Shown here in pieces: positions 51,502 to 59,766 of a stretch of 64,000 nt of DNA. Source of the stretch: Fructilactobacillus fructivorans (GTDB lineage: Bacteria > Bacillota > Bacilli > Lactobacillales > Lactobacillaceae); contig NZ_AZDS01000001.1 in assembly GCF_001434095.1 (NCBI RefSeq), positions 1 through 64,000 on the forward strand, given 5' to 3'. The first letter of the stretch is position 1. Every line of letters begins with the position of its first letter. Under the pieces are notes generated by a model that was given only the letters and a program-made list of their open reading frames with translations, did not search any database and was not told where the DNA came from. Both the position numbers and the translations under genes were made by a program.

Positions 51502-52340
51502 TGGTAGGTAAGCCAAAATTATTTATAAGTATTGATGGCAATCCAGAATTTAATGTCACTGACAAGATTCCTCAGTTGCAATTTTTAGGTGCACAATCTA
51601 ATCCAGCTCTAACTAATAACTATCAAGATGTTACGGGGATGGATGGGAGCCAATTTAATTTAGCAGCTATTAACAAAAATACCGTTAATTTAAATTTCTT
51701 CGTTCATTTTCGAGATTATTATGATTTTAAAGCGGTTAAGCAACAAATTTTGCAATTATTTATGCAAAAAAGGATCTATCGAATTCGAACGGATGCGGAA
51801 CCAATGTTCGTCCAATTTTTACGACCAGTTACATCAGAGATTAATTTAATCGGTGATGGAACTAATGATTCTCAATTCACACTTGCATTCGAAAATCCTA
51901 CTGGTTATAAATTTTCTCGTTTTGATTCGCTCAATCAAGCGGACCTTTGGGACGATTTCCCGTTGGGTTTTAATTTGCCTGCTATGGATAAAGAGGACTT
52001 TCATTTTATCGATGAATTTAGTTTTAATTTACTTAATCCAAGTGGAGTTGCCATTGATCCTTACTTTGAGCACCATGATTTAAAAATTCATTTAAAATGG
52101 GTTGGATCAAAGATCACTTTAAATAATCGAACGAATGGTAGTTCTTATACATATAATGGAAGCAATAATAATAATTATGAGATTCTTCTAGATGGTGTTG
52201 ATAGTTTTCTCCATGGAAATCAAGTAAATAATCAGACTGATTTTGGCAATATTAAACTAGAACCGGGATTCAACCAGATTGAAGTCAGTGGATGTACTAA
52301 TTTTGATGTAAAATTTGAATTTCCATTTATTTATATTTAG
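51501..52340 (+). CDS. Distal tail protein (Dit)
   Basis: 279 residues. LFISIDGNPEFNVTDKIPQLQFLGAQ at the N-terminus and the VNLNFFVHFRDYYDFKAVKQQI segment fit the Dit family, the hub joining tube and baseplate. The C-terminal half contains a beta-rich galectin-like part. Start overlaps the tape measure stop; AGGAGG is just upstream. Confidence 0.87.
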   Translation: MVGKPKLFISIDGNPEFNVTDKIPQLQFLGAQSNPALTNNYQDVTGMDGSQFNLAAINKNTVNLNFFVHFRDYYDFKAVKQQILQLFMQKRIYRIRTDAEPMFVQFLRPVTSEINLIGDGTNDSQFTLAFENPTGYKFSRFDSLNQADLWDDFPLGFNLPAMDKEDFHFIDEFSFNLLNPSGVAIDPYFEHHDLKIHLKWVGSKITLNNRTNGSSYTYNGSNNNNYEILLDGVDSFLHGNQVNNQTDFGNIKLEPGFNQIEVSGCTNFDVKFEFPFIYI

Positions 52341-52351
52341 GAGGTGATTAT

Positions 52352-53581
52352 TTGGTTTTTAGTACAAAGGATGATCTTAATTCGCGTAAACCATTATCTG
52401 AAAAGCTAGCAATAAGTACATGGAAATATTATCCAGATTGGATGCTTGAAAATACCATGAAAACAGCTAGTGATTCCGGATTTAAATATATAAATATTGG
52501 TACATGGCTTGGCAGAAATGATGATGGATATACTATTTTAAATGATGAATTAGATAGAATTACTAGAGCACTAGACTTGTGTAAAAAATATCATTTAAAG
52601 CCAATGATTAATTTTGGAGTTGATACAACGCCAACTTATCATTCTGAAACTGGAAGCTATTATTCTTATAAACAGTTAAAGTCTATTAAGAAGTGTATAA
52701 CGATCATTTTTGAAAATTTTGCCGATGAAGGAATAATCTGGAATAACTGGAATGAGCCAAATGTCACTTGGGTTAATGATTTATTTGGTAATAATGTAGC
52801 CGGCATGGATTCTTGGATTGAAATGCAACGGTGGATCGTTAATGAAAATAAATATATTGATAATAAATCAATAAATACAGTAAGTGGCTTGGCAAACATT
52901 CCTGGACAATATCGAAACATCATTGACCGTGAAAAAATTAAAGGATTATTTAGTAATGCTGATGCTATATTAGTTCATGATTATATCGACCAACAGTGGA
53001 ATAAAGGTGCCCCAGAAATATTAATGCAACAAGGGACATTTCCGGGCATTAGACTTCCCTTAGCTTCTAACGAATTTGGCTATTCCAGATATGGCGAGAC
53101 GGGAGACGACTGGCAAGGATTTTGGAATGATGAAGATGCAATAAAATTAACTCAGCGTGAAATTATCTTACAAGATTATTTAGGTTATGCAATTATTGGA
53201 CTATTTTGTGATTTAGCTGTTCATACTTATCATTTATTTAACGAGAATTGTATTGGTTTAAATCAAGTTGGTAGGCCAATTATGGACATGGTTAATCAGC
53301 TAAGTGGATATACCTTAATTGATAAAGTTAAGACTACTGATACTGATAATTATATGGAAGACCTATATGTATTTGTTTATGCAAACGATACAAAATCAGT
53401 GAAGGTTGTTTATTGGGCTCCTAAAAACACAGGATCTCATATTATTAATATTTATGGTGCAAAATTAAAGCTGAACTTTACTGATTCAGTAAAAATCATT
53501 GAACCAGATTTAACCCCCAATCAAGAAGATTATTTTCCAACCATTAAAAAAGATACTTCTTTAGGAACAGAGGTGATTTGA
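52352..53581 (+). CDS. Tail-associated glycoside hydrolase-like protein (clan GH-A type)
   Basis: 409 residues from a TTG with GGAGGTGAT upstream. The N-terminal two thirds read as a TIM-barrel glycosidase: AISTWKYYPDWM, GFKYINIGTWLGRNDDGY, IIWNNWNEPNVTW with Glu135 in the Asn-Glu-Pro acid/base position, and LASNEFGYSRYG with Glu241 in the nucleophile position. A beta-sandwich-like tail follows (VYANDTKSVKVVYWAP). It lies between Dit and Tal, so it is probably carried on the tail tip and may cut a host surface or wall glycan. No known phage family comes to mind. Confidence 0.7.
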   Translation: MVFSTKDDLNSRKPLSEKLAISTWKYYPDWMLENTMKTASDSGFKYINIGTWLGRNDDGYTILNDELDRITRALDLCKKYHLKPMINFGVDTTPTYHSETGSYYSYKQLKSIKKCITIIFENFADEGIIWNNWNEPNVTWVNDLFGNNVAGMDSWIEMQRWIVNENKYIDNKSINTVSGLANIPGQYRNIIDREKIKGLFSNADAILVHDYIDQQWNKGAPEILMQQGTFPGIRLPLASNEFGYSRYGETGDDWQGFWNDEDAIKLTQREIILQDYLGYAIIGLFCDLAVHTYHLFNENCIGLNQVGRPIMDMVNQLSGYTLIDKVKTTDTDNYMEDLYVFVYANDTKSVKVVYWAPKNTGSHIINIYGAKLKLNFTDSVKIIEPDLTPNQEDYFPTIKKDTSLGTEVI

Positions 53582-55368
53582 TGGATAATCGATTAATTGT
53601 TCAAGGTCAAGGCACTGAACGTGGATATGAAGCAAAATTGAGTTGCGTTAAGCGTGACTCTTTTTATATACAATGGGAAAAGAATTCCTCATATCAGCTT
53701 CAATTTACTGCTTTCGATGATGGGAGTAGTGGCTACTCATTGCTAACACCCGAAGCTAGTTTATTTTTTCGAGGACAAGAATTCATTATTAAGCAAATTG
53801 CGCCAGATTATAACTCTGGAGCTAGTACTAAGGACGTTGTAGCCACTCACGTTTATAGTGAATGTCAGTGGTTTCGTCAAAGAAACGTCAGAAATGGTGT
53901 TTTAACTTATACGCCGCAAGATGTTATGAGTTTTGTTTTTGATGGTAATAGTCAGGGGTTCACTTACGAAATCATTGGTAAATTTCCTAGTAACCAAATT
54001 GAAAACCTAGGTAATATGAGTGGGCAAGATGCCTTAAGCAAAATCATTGAAACATGGTCAGATGCGATCATCTTTCCGGATAATCGGCATATCAAGATTT
54101 ATCAGCACGATAGTTTCATTCAAGACCTTGGCCACCGCTTAGGATATTTATACAATGCCAGCGAGATTAAACCTACATATGACAGTACTACGATAACTAA
54201 TCAAGTTTGGTGTACTGGTAAAGCTAAAGATAAACCAGATGACGCGGATGACAATACATCTACAGAATACTATTTCGAACCATTTCAGGTTAGTGACCAA
54301 AGCAGTATTGATAAGTGGGGTGTTCATCAATTATCGGACATTTCTGATGACCGTTTTACTGATGCAAATAGCATGAAGCAATATGCTTTAAGCCAATTAA
54401 CATTAGAGCCATCTTTAACTATTGACGCAACTTTGACTACTCACGATGAACCGACAGCTGGAGACATGGTCCATATGGAAGTGCGAAAAGATAATCCGGC
54501 CACCAAGCTTGAAGTAGTCTCTTATCAATATTATCCACAAGACCGGTCTCAACCCACGCAAATAACTTTGAATAATACTGCCAAGACTATTTTTGACTAC
54601 CAACGTAATTTACAAAATAAAGTATACTCAGATGTATTTAATCATATTGCTAATAACAGTAATGAAAATGGTACCTCACAGAATACAAATGATGGTTCAA
54701 GTTCTAATGAGCCATCAAGTAATCCTAGTCAATCTGATAGTTCCAATAATGATAGCTCAGGTAGTTCAGACAGCTCTGATAATTCTAATGCTGATAATTG
54801 GAATGCTGGAAGTACTTTTATTGATACTTCATCTAATAATGGAAATATTTCTGTTGATACGATGAAAGACCTAAAAAAGCAAGGTTCTCAGGGTATTATC
54901 AGTAAGTTAACTGAAGGAACTGGTTATGTTAATTCAATCTTTGATAGCCATAAGGCTAATGCTGAAAAAGTTGGGATGAAGTTTATCGGTGCTTATCATT
55001 TCTATCGCGGTGATCCAGTGAATGAAGCAAACTACTTCCTTCAGCAATTACGGGATAGAAATATTTCCAAAGATACTTTAGTTATCTTGGATGTTGAGGC
55101 AGGTGGATTGTCTACTAATAGAGACACTTTAACTAATCAAATGAAGCAGTTTTATCAAGTACTAATTAATGCCGGTTATACCAATACGTGTGATTATTCG
55201 TCTGGAAGTTGGTTTGATTATCGGTTTAATCAAGCCGGTAAGTACAAATGGATCGCTAGTTATGGAGTTAAAAATTCTCCTAATGGTGCTAATGCTTGGC
55301 AGTTTACTAGCAGTTGGAAAAATCAGCACATTGACGCTAGTTATTCATATAATCGTGCATTTGTGTAG
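53581..55368 (+). CDS. Tail-associated lysin (Tal) with C-terminal GH25 muramidase
   Basis: 595 residues. The N-terminal 360 or so are a Tal/prophage-tail domain (baseplate hub). A Ser/Asn/Asp-rich linker (about 360-410) leads to a GH25-type domain: FIDTSSNNG, IISKLTEGTGY, IGAYHFYRGDP and the catalytic LDVEAGG (Asp504, Glu506). It should cleave peptidoglycan at infection. The ATG shares a base with the preceding stop (TGATG) and uses the GAGGTGAT inside the glycosidase gene, so the two are coupled. Confidence 0.9.
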   Translation: MDNRLIVQGQGTERGYEAKLSCVKRDSFYIQWEKNSSYQLQFTAFDDGSSGYSLLTPEASLFFRGQEFIIKQIAPDYNSGASTKDVVATHVYSECQWFRQRNVRNGVLTYTPQDVMSFVFDGNSQGFTYEIIGKFPSNQIENLGNMSGQDALSKIIETWSDAIIFPDNRHIKIYQHDSFIQDLGHRLGYLYNASEIKPTYDSTTITNQVWCTGKAKDKPDDADDNTSTEYYFEPFQVSDQSSIDKWGVHQLSDISDDRFTDANSMKQYALSQLTLEPSLTIDATLTTHDEPTAGDMVHMEVRKDNPATKLEVVSYQYYPQDRSQPTQITLNNTAKTIFDYQRNLQNKVYSDVFNHIANNSNENGTSQNTNDGSSSNEPSSNPSQSDSSNNDSSGSSDSSDNSNADNWNAGSTFIDTSSNNGNISVDTMKDLKKQGSQGIISKLTEGTGYVNSIFDSHKANAEKVGMKFIGAYHFYRGDPVNEANYFLQQLRDRNISKDTLVILDVEAGGLSTNRDTLTNQMKQFYQVLINAGYTNTCDYSSGSWFDYRFNQAGKYKWIASYGVKNSPNGANAWQFTSSWKNQHIDASYSYNRAFV

Positions 55369-55380
55369 AAAGGAGGATGT

Positions 55381-55920
55381 ATGAGTAATAAATATGATTA
55401 TATGCATATTGAAAATGCTGATAATAATGATTTGACGTTGGTTGATGATTTACTATTAGAGTTTGCAAAGTGGGTACGCACGAAGGCATATGGTTTGGAT
55501 GTTCGTGAAGGAATTGCACGCTTAGGTGAACGTATTGGCGTTATTTTGAATCAATATCAAGCAGAAAATAATCGAACTTCTAATGAAATAAATACTTTAA
55601 AAAATGAATTGCAATCTACACTTTCAGGATTAACCCAAGACGCTGAAGTAAAAAATGCTCGTGTTGATGTTGAGGGTGTTGTTTATGAGACGCTAAAAAA
55701 GCGTTTAGATGAAACGCAACTTAAAAATGGAGAGTTAAGTAACGTAATTGCCACTGGAGAGATTGCTGGTGGATCATTATATCTTGAAGGACTAGATAAT
55801 GCTACTAGTCCTTTTTCTTATGACATTGTTTCGACGAATGAGGAATCAGGTATTCCATACGGAGTTGAAACCATCAAGGTTCAAGATGTTGGTATTGAAC
55901 CAGTAGGAGGTGATAGTTAA
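55381..55920 (+). CDS. Baseplate-associated protein
   Basis: 179 residues. AAAGGAGG precedes ATG. An N-terminal globular part (DDLLLEFAKWVRTKAYGLDVREGIARLGERIG) is followed by a coiled coil (QYQAENNRTSNEINTLKNEL) and a C-terminal acidic tail. Similar short proteins with the KVYGxDVREAIA-type motif follow Tal in lactobacillus phages. Role probably structural. Confidence 0.7.
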   Translation: MSNKYDYMHIENADNNDLTLVDDLLLEFAKWVRTKAYGLDVREGIARLGERIGVILNQYQAENNRTSNEINTLKNELQSTLSGLTQDAEVKNARVDVEGVVYETLKKRLDETQLKNGELSNVIATGEIAGGSLYLEGLDNATSPFSYDIVSTNEESGIPYGVETIKVQDVGIEPVGGDS

Positions 55921-56435
55921 TGAACAAATATGAAATTAGGCAAATGACAGTCCCTAAAAACGATGGGAGTAATCAGAGAAAGCAAGTATTCCCACAAACC
56001 CATCCAGATGCTGTAATAGGTCTCCCAGAATGGCAATTAAATGTTCAAAATGCTTTGGAAAGTATCATGGGTACTAATTTAGGAGAAAATCGTTTAAGTA
56101 CAGTTGTTCATAAGAGCGATTTAAAAAATCTAGTTGATAAAAAACAAATAGATCGTTCCTTAAACAATGCTAAGGATTATACGGTTAGCAATATTAGTAA
56201 TCTTGGTTCATTACAGTTTTTGCCTTCAATTAAAAATATGGATGATTTAGTTAATAGAGATGATCCATATTTAGCGTTTACTAGTAAAAATGTAGCAAAT
56301 GCACCAACAGTAGAAGCCACAAAAGTTAATTGTTTAGTTGCCGGAAACAAAGATATTCAATTCTGTTATTATTCTGATACTGCTAATTATCGGACAATTA
56401 AAAATGGTACGGCTTCAAACTGGTACAAAGTTTAA
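55920..56435 (+). CDS. Tail fibre/baseplate protein
   Basis: 171 residues. Start overlaps the previous stop; AGGAGGTGAT lies upstream. The C-terminal LVAGNKDIQFCYYSDTANYRTIKNGTASNWYKV is a fibre-end pattern common in siphophages. It is likely part of the receptor-binding assembly. Confidence 0.65.
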   Translation: MNKYEIRQMTVPKNDGSNQRKQVFPQTHPDAVIGLPEWQLNVQNALESIMGTNLGENRLSTVVHKSDLKNLVDKKQIDRSLNNAKDYTVSNISNLGSLQFLPSIKNMDDLVNRDDPYLAFTSKNVANAPTVEATKVNCLVAGNKDIQFCYYSDTANYRTIKNGTASNWYKV

Positions 56436-56449
56436 AAGGAGGAAATTAA

Positions 56450-56953
56450 ATGGCAATTCAAGATATCATTTTAAGAAACAAAAATACTGGGGATGCCATC
56501 TATCCACAAACAAGTTATAAGAATTTAATGGATGTGCCAGATTTATTAACTGATACAGATGTAAATGTAACTAGCTATACAACTCCGCCAAATGTTGGTC
56601 AGAATGTTAGTCAAGTTGATGGTTGGGGAGCTAAGGTAGTAAATGTACAAGGGTTTAAAATTATGTATTTTTCTGGTTATTTTAAATGTAAAAAAGAACT
56701 GTTTAATAGTACTGAGTGGGGTAGCCCTAAAAAAGTCTTGTTTTATTTGCCTGATTATTTAGCTAACAATACTGTCCATGTAAATCAGTTAACTGGAAGA
56801 ACTTATGGATTAGCTTCACAACTAGGCTTTGAATTTAGAACTTTAGGTGATCAGATTACGTTTGAAGAAATGAGAAATGGGATTGGGATGGATCCAAACA
56901 ATTTCCCAGATACAGTAAGTCTATATGTTGAGGGACCTGTTTACTCGATGTAA
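56450..56953 (+). CDS. Probable receptor-binding/tail fibre protein
   Basis: 167 residues; N-terminal MAIQDIILRNKNTGDAIYPQTSYKNLMD is a typical attachment segment, the remainder is beta-rich with aromatic residues. AAAGGAGG precedes ATG. Host-range role inferred from position. Confidence 0.65.
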   Translation: MAIQDIILRNKNTGDAIYPQTSYKNLMDVPDLLTDTDVNVTSYTTPPNVGQNVSQVDGWGAKVVNVQGFKIMYFSGYFKCKKELFNSTEWGSPKKVLFYLPDYLANNTVHVNQLTGRTYGLASQLGFEFRTLGDQITFEEMRNGIGMDPNNFPDTVSLYVEGPVYSM

Positions 56954-56969
56954 AAGAAAGGAAATATAG

Positions 56970-57365
56970 ATGAATTTTTATGTAACAGTAAATAAAAATG
57001 GAGAAATCATTAATGCACAAAAGGAGAGCTTTAATGGTTCTTCAATGGTTAAAGTTCCTGATAAATATTCAGATTATTTTTTAGATAATTTAGAAGATTT
57101 TATTTATATGGAAGGCGAGCCAGTAAGTACTTCATTCCCGAAAAAATCTGCAGATTTTGATAATAAAATCATGAGTCAAAAGTTAAATGAATTAGATAAA
57201 GCTGGAGATGCTTCAGATAAGAAGAATATGCAATTACAAAATGCCACAGCTTTTTCGATTCAACAAACATCTGATGCAATTGGAAGCAATAAGGAATTAA
57301 CTGAGTCAAATAACCAATTAAGAGAAAAAGTGGCATTTTTAGCCAAACAGATTGGAGGTAAATAA
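56970..57365 (+). CDS. Tail-module protein with C-terminal coiled coil
   Basis: 131 residues. N-terminal part (FYVTVNKNGEIINAQKESFNG, DFIYMEGEPV) resembles the small DUF2977-type proteins near XkdX; the C-terminus is a coiled coil. AAAGGAAAT precedes ATG. Confidence 0.65.
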   Translation: MNFYVTVNKNGEIINAQKESFNGSSMVKVPDKYSDYFLDNLEDFIYMEGEPVSTSFPKKSADFDNKIMSQKLNELDKAGDASDKKNMQLQNATAFSIQQTSDAIGSNKELTESNNQLREKVAFLAKQIGGK

Positions 57366-57367
57366 TT

Positions 57368-57514
57368 ATGACATGGAAGTCATTTGTTAAAGACTTTTAT
57401 AACGATCAAATTTATACAGATTTAGATGTAGCTGGATTTGTTAAAAATGGACAAATTACTTCGTCTGACTATAAAGACATTACAGGAAAAGAATATGAAG
57501 CATCGACTGAATAG
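57368..57514 (+). CDS. XkdX-family protein
   Basis: 48 residues: MTWKSFVKDFYNDQIYTDLDVAGFVKNGQITSSDYKDITGKEY has the XkdX pattern (short protein between tail fibre and holin genes). The stop lies in the stem of a terminator (CATCGACT / AGTCGGTG, T7) at 57501-57527. Confidence 0.85.
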   Translation: MTWKSFVKDFYNDQIYTDLDVAGFVKNGQITSSDYKDITGKEYEASTE

Positions 57515-57527
57515 TCGGTGTTTTTTT
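57501..57527 (+). terminator. Terminator after the tail module
   Basis: CATCGACT / AGTCGGTG, loop GAAT, then seven T. It separates the structural genes from the lysis cassette. Confidence 0.85.
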
Positions 57528-57560
57528 ATTGGATAAGTTTTTAAGGAAGGTGGTGGTAAA

Positions 57561-57848
57561 TTGCAATTTTTGGGCATTGACGTAACTGAATGGGCTTCAG
57601 TGCTGTCAATCCTTGTACCAATAGTGACTTTTGTTGTGTGGGTTTTTAATCAGATTGTGGTAAAACCCTTACGAACATCAATGAACAACCTGTCAGAAAC
57701 ACTGAGTGAACTCTCGAAGACCTTCAAAGAACGTGATGAACAAATCTCAAATGATATAGATCAACAAAAATTAAAACTAAAAGAGCACGACGTTAGGATA
57801 AAGAATTTAGAAAAGGAAGACGAAAAAAGTGAAAAAACTACATATTAA
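57561..57848 (+). CDS. XhlA-like haemolysin/holin-associated protein
   Basis: 95 residues from a TTG with AAGGAAGGTGG upstream. One N-terminal membrane helix (SVLSILVPIVTFVVWVFN) and a long coiled coil (TLSELSKTFKERDEQISND), as in XhlA-like proteins beside holins. Overlaps the holin gene. Confidence 0.7.
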   Translation: MQFLGIDVTEWASVLSILVPIVTFVVWVFNQIVVKPLRTSMNNLSETLSELSKTFKERDEQISNDIDQQKLKLKEHDVRIKNLEKEDEKSEKTTY

Positions 57849-58101
57849 AATTCGAAACGATGATGGGAGCCTTAACGGAGTTGTATTATCTTCAGTTACT
57901 TCACTTGGACTAGTTGCAATTCAAGAAATCTTACAGGCTTTTGGTATTACTCCGCCAGTTTCTTTTGATCAATTAACAGGAATTATTAACACTATCTTCA
58001 CTATTTTAGGAATTTTAGGGGTCATTAATAACGTACAACGTGTTACAGACGATGGCTCATCAGTTAATAAGAAAGGTGGTCAAAATGAAAAAGACCAATA
58101 A
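57829..58101 (+). CDS. Phage holin (phi-LC3 type)
   Basis: 90 residues from a GTG at 57829 with AAGGAAG upstream. MKKLHIKIRNDDGSLNG, two hydrophobic segments and the GILGVINNVQRVTDDG tail match LC3-type holins. It forms membrane lesions at lysis. Overlaps both neighbours. Confidence 0.88.
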   Translation: MKKLHIKIRNDDGSLNGVVLSSVTSLGLVAIQEILQAFGITPPVSFDQLTGIINTIFTILGILGVINNVQRVTDDGSSVNKKGGQNEKDQ

Positions 58102-59020
58102 ATTATTTTTTACGTTAGGTACTTTGGCTTTGTCAGTAAGCTTTTTATTTTCGGCTGGTTTGCCCAATGTTCATGCTTCCAACATTAACAATCAGTATCA
58201 ATTGAATCGTAATGAAGGATCAGCTTCTCGTACTAATAACAATATTATTGTGGCACATGAAACTGGTAGTGAAGCTACGGCTCAAAATAATGCTTCTTTT
58301 GAAAAGAACACATGGAACTCTAATGGTGCTTACGTACAGTACATTGTAGGAAACAACAATGCGGGTCAAGCAGGTAACATTTATCAAATTGGTCAACCCG
58401 ACTATCAATCATGGGGAGCTGGTTCATGGGCTAACGCTAATTCGCCGGTTCAGATTGAGCTAGCACGTACTTATAACAAACAGGATTTTAAGACAAACTA
58501 TCATACATACATTAATTTACTTCGAGAAAGTGCGCAAAAGTATGGAATTCCATTGGATACTGATTCAAATAGTTATGTTGGAGTAAAGTCACATAACTGG
58601 ATTAGTAACCATGTTTGGGGAGATCATACTGACCCTTACGGCTATCTATCTCAAATGGGAGTAACACCTACTCAATTTGCGCATGACGTTAAAGATGGCG
58701 TGGGAAGTGTAAATATACCAACTAGCCCATCAACGTCACAACCTCAAAGTCAGCCAACTCAGCAACCTAAGACTACTAATTCTGGTTTTCACTCGGAAAA
58801 TGCAACGTTTACTAATGGCAATCAACCAATCAACGTACATTATGGTCCATCGACGAATGCTACTAAATCTGGCACATTGCCTGCTTACGCAAGTGTTCAT
58901 TACTACGGTTACGTAGTTAAAAATGGTTATGTTTGGACCGTTTATACTGGCTTTAATGGAAAAACCCTTTACTTACCAGTTCGTCAAGTAGGACAAGTTG
59001 CTTGGGGAACATTTAGATAA
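58085..59020 (+). CDS. Secreted endolysin: N-acetylmuramoyl-L-alanine amidase with SH3-like C-terminus
   Basis: 311 residues. An N-terminal signal peptide (KLFFTLGTLALSVSFLFSAGLPN, cleavage after VHA) suggests export by the Sec system. The Amidase_2 domain has IVAHETGS, QIELART and GDHTDPYGYL with the zinc His residues. After a Pro/Gln/Ser linker, a C-terminal SH3-like repeat (INVHYGPSTNATKSGTLPAY) probably binds the wall. The ATG at 58085 has GAAAGGTGG upstream, within the end of the holin gene. Confidence 0.9.
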   Translation: MKKTNKLFFTLGTLALSVSFLFSAGLPNVHASNINNQYQLNRNEGSASRTNNNIIVAHETGSEATAQNNASFEKNTWNSNGAYVQYIVGNNNAGQAGNIYQIGQPDYQSWGAGSWANANSPVQIELARTYNKQDFKTNYHTYINLLRESAQKYGIPLDTDSNSYVGVKSHNWISNHVWGDHTDPYGYLSQMGVTPTQFAHDVKDGVGSVNIPTSPSTSQPQSQPTQQPKTTNSGFHSENATFTNGNQPINVHYGPSTNATKSGTLPAYASVHYYGYVVKNGYVWTVYTGFNGKTLYLPVRQVGQVAWGTFR

Positions 59021-59056
59021 AAAATAAGCCTCACTACTTTGGTAGTGGGGCTTTTA
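59020..59056 (+). terminator. Terminator after the endolysin
   Basis: AAGCCTCACTAC / GTAGTGGGGCTT, loop TTTG, then TTTTA. Confidence 0.88.
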
Positions 59057-59061
59057 GTTAT

Positions 59062-59107
59062 GTTATAATTATGTATAGAAAAGGGTAATGCACTTAAGGC
59101 ATTACCT
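59062..59107. promoter_or_regulatory. Extended -10 promoter (plus) and terminator of the toxin mRNA (minus)
   Basis: TGTTATAAT (59061-59069) is an extended -10 for plus-strand RNA running against the 3' end of the small minus-strand gene. GGTAATGC / GCATTACC (59085-59107) is a hairpin that on the minus strand is followed by CTTTT, a plausible terminator for that gene. Confidence 0.5.
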
Positions 59108-59122
59108 AATTCCATCTGCTAT

Positions 59123-59221
59123 TTAAATTAAGCTTAAGATAGCAGTAACTATTAAAGTACTAATTACCGATACGATAACTTTTACTATAATAGCTTTTAT
59201 GAAATTGCGTAGATGGCACAA
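59123..59221 (-). CDS. Candidate type I toxin: 32-aa hydrophobic peptide
   Basis: A TTG at 59221 is spaced ideally from AGGAGG (59229-59234); an in-frame ATG at 59227 is too close. The peptide starts MCHLRNFIKA and is then one long hydrophobic helix with Lys near its start, the typical look of a membrane-acting type I toxin. A promoter (TTGTCA, extended -10 TGTTATAAT at 59289-59294) gives a roughly 55-nt leader in which GTTCTTG pairs with CAAGAAC. A trans-antisense RNA is encoded divergently next to it. No known family is claimed. Confidence 0.6.
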   Translation of the reverse strand: MCHLRNFIKAIIVKVIVSVISTLIVTAILSLI

Positions 59222-59312
59222 AATCATTACCTCCTAACGTTCTTGCTATTTTCGCTGATTAGACGAATATAAACACAAGAACTACTTAATTATAACAATT
59301 AATAGTATTTTA

Positions 59313-59340
59313 TTGACAACTAATTTAAATTAAATATAAT
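59313..59340 (+). promoter_or_regulatory. Near-consensus promoter of the antitoxin RNA, back to back with the toxin promoter
   Basis: TTGACA (59313-59318), 16-bp spacer, TATAAT (59335-59340). The minus-strand toxin -35 (TTGTCA, 59314-59319) overlaps this -35, so the two promoters are divergent and interlocked. Confidence 0.85.
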
Positions 59341-59346
59341 GTGAAT

Positions 59347-59488
59347 TGTAGATGGTTCAAATGAATTACCTCTTTACGCGCTGATTACGTGTACGGTTAT
59401 TCATGGTTTTATCTCCTTTCTAGGTTGTCCTAGAGAGGATACATATAAGTAAAGCTCACTTCAATTATGAAGTGGGCTTTTTTATTTT
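59347..59488 (+). ncRNA. Candidate antisense antitoxin RNA (about 140 nt)
   Basis: Starts after a consensus promoter and ends at AAGCTCACTTC / GAAGTGGGCTT plus T6 (59450-59482). Its first 45 nt (AATTGTAGATGG, then CAAATGAATTACCTC, ACG and CGCTGATTA) closely follow the strand complementary to the toxin mRNA at 59204-59261 (AATTGCGTAGATGG, CAAAATCATTACCTCC, ACG, CGCTGATTA). It should therefore pair in trans with the toxin's ribosome binding site and start. A TCTAGG/CCTAGA hairpin lies mid-RNA. The logic recalls the DRa/DRb repeats of par/Fst systems, though there the genes converge. Confidence 0.6.
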
Positions 59489-59578
59489 GATTTAAGTCGT
59501 CAATGTAAAATGTGCTAAATTAGGTATTCAACGTTGACTTGGCAGTTTTGAAACTGTTTAATCTTTTTATCGAAGGTA

Positions 59579-59607
59579 TTGACATATTATACTATGCATA
59601 GTAACAT
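59579..59607 (+). promoter_or_regulatory. Promoter with palindromic operator (copy 1)
   Basis: TTGACA (59579-59584), 17-bp spacer containing the palindrome ACTATGCATAGT (59591-59602), then TAACAT as -10. Nearly identical to copy 2 at 59907. Confidence 0.75.
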
Positions 59608-59635
59608 AATAATTGTAAGGAAAGGAGGGAAGAAG

Positions 59636-59758
59636 TTGAAAGGTAGGCATAATAAAAAGCCTGATTATCAAAAAGATTTAGCAATATTAAACATAATTGG
59701 CTTATTACTAAATATTGTTAATTCAATCCTAGGAATGATAGGCAAGCTTTTCAAATAA
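59636..59758 (+). CDS. 40-aa basic-hydrophobic peptide (toxin- or bacteriocin-like)
   Basis: AAAGGAGGG precedes TTG at 59636. The peptide starts KGRHNKKPDYQKD and then forms an amphipathic hydrophobic helix (LAILNIIGLLLNIVNSILG) ending GKLFK. It has its own promoter/operator and a terminator. The look suits a membrane-active peptide (type I toxin, leaderless bacteriocin or holin-like), but no family is recognised. Confidence 0.5.
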   Translation: MKGRHNKKPDYQKDLAILNIIGLLLNIVNSILGMIGKLFK

Positions 59759-59766
59759 TAAAAGTT

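Noticed and set aside
59366-59404. Minus-strand 12-codon ORF (MNNRTRNQRVKR) with AAAGGAGAT upstream
   Set aside because: It lies wholly opposite the candidate antitoxin RNA and has no promoter on its strand; kept only as a note because the ribosome binding site is good.
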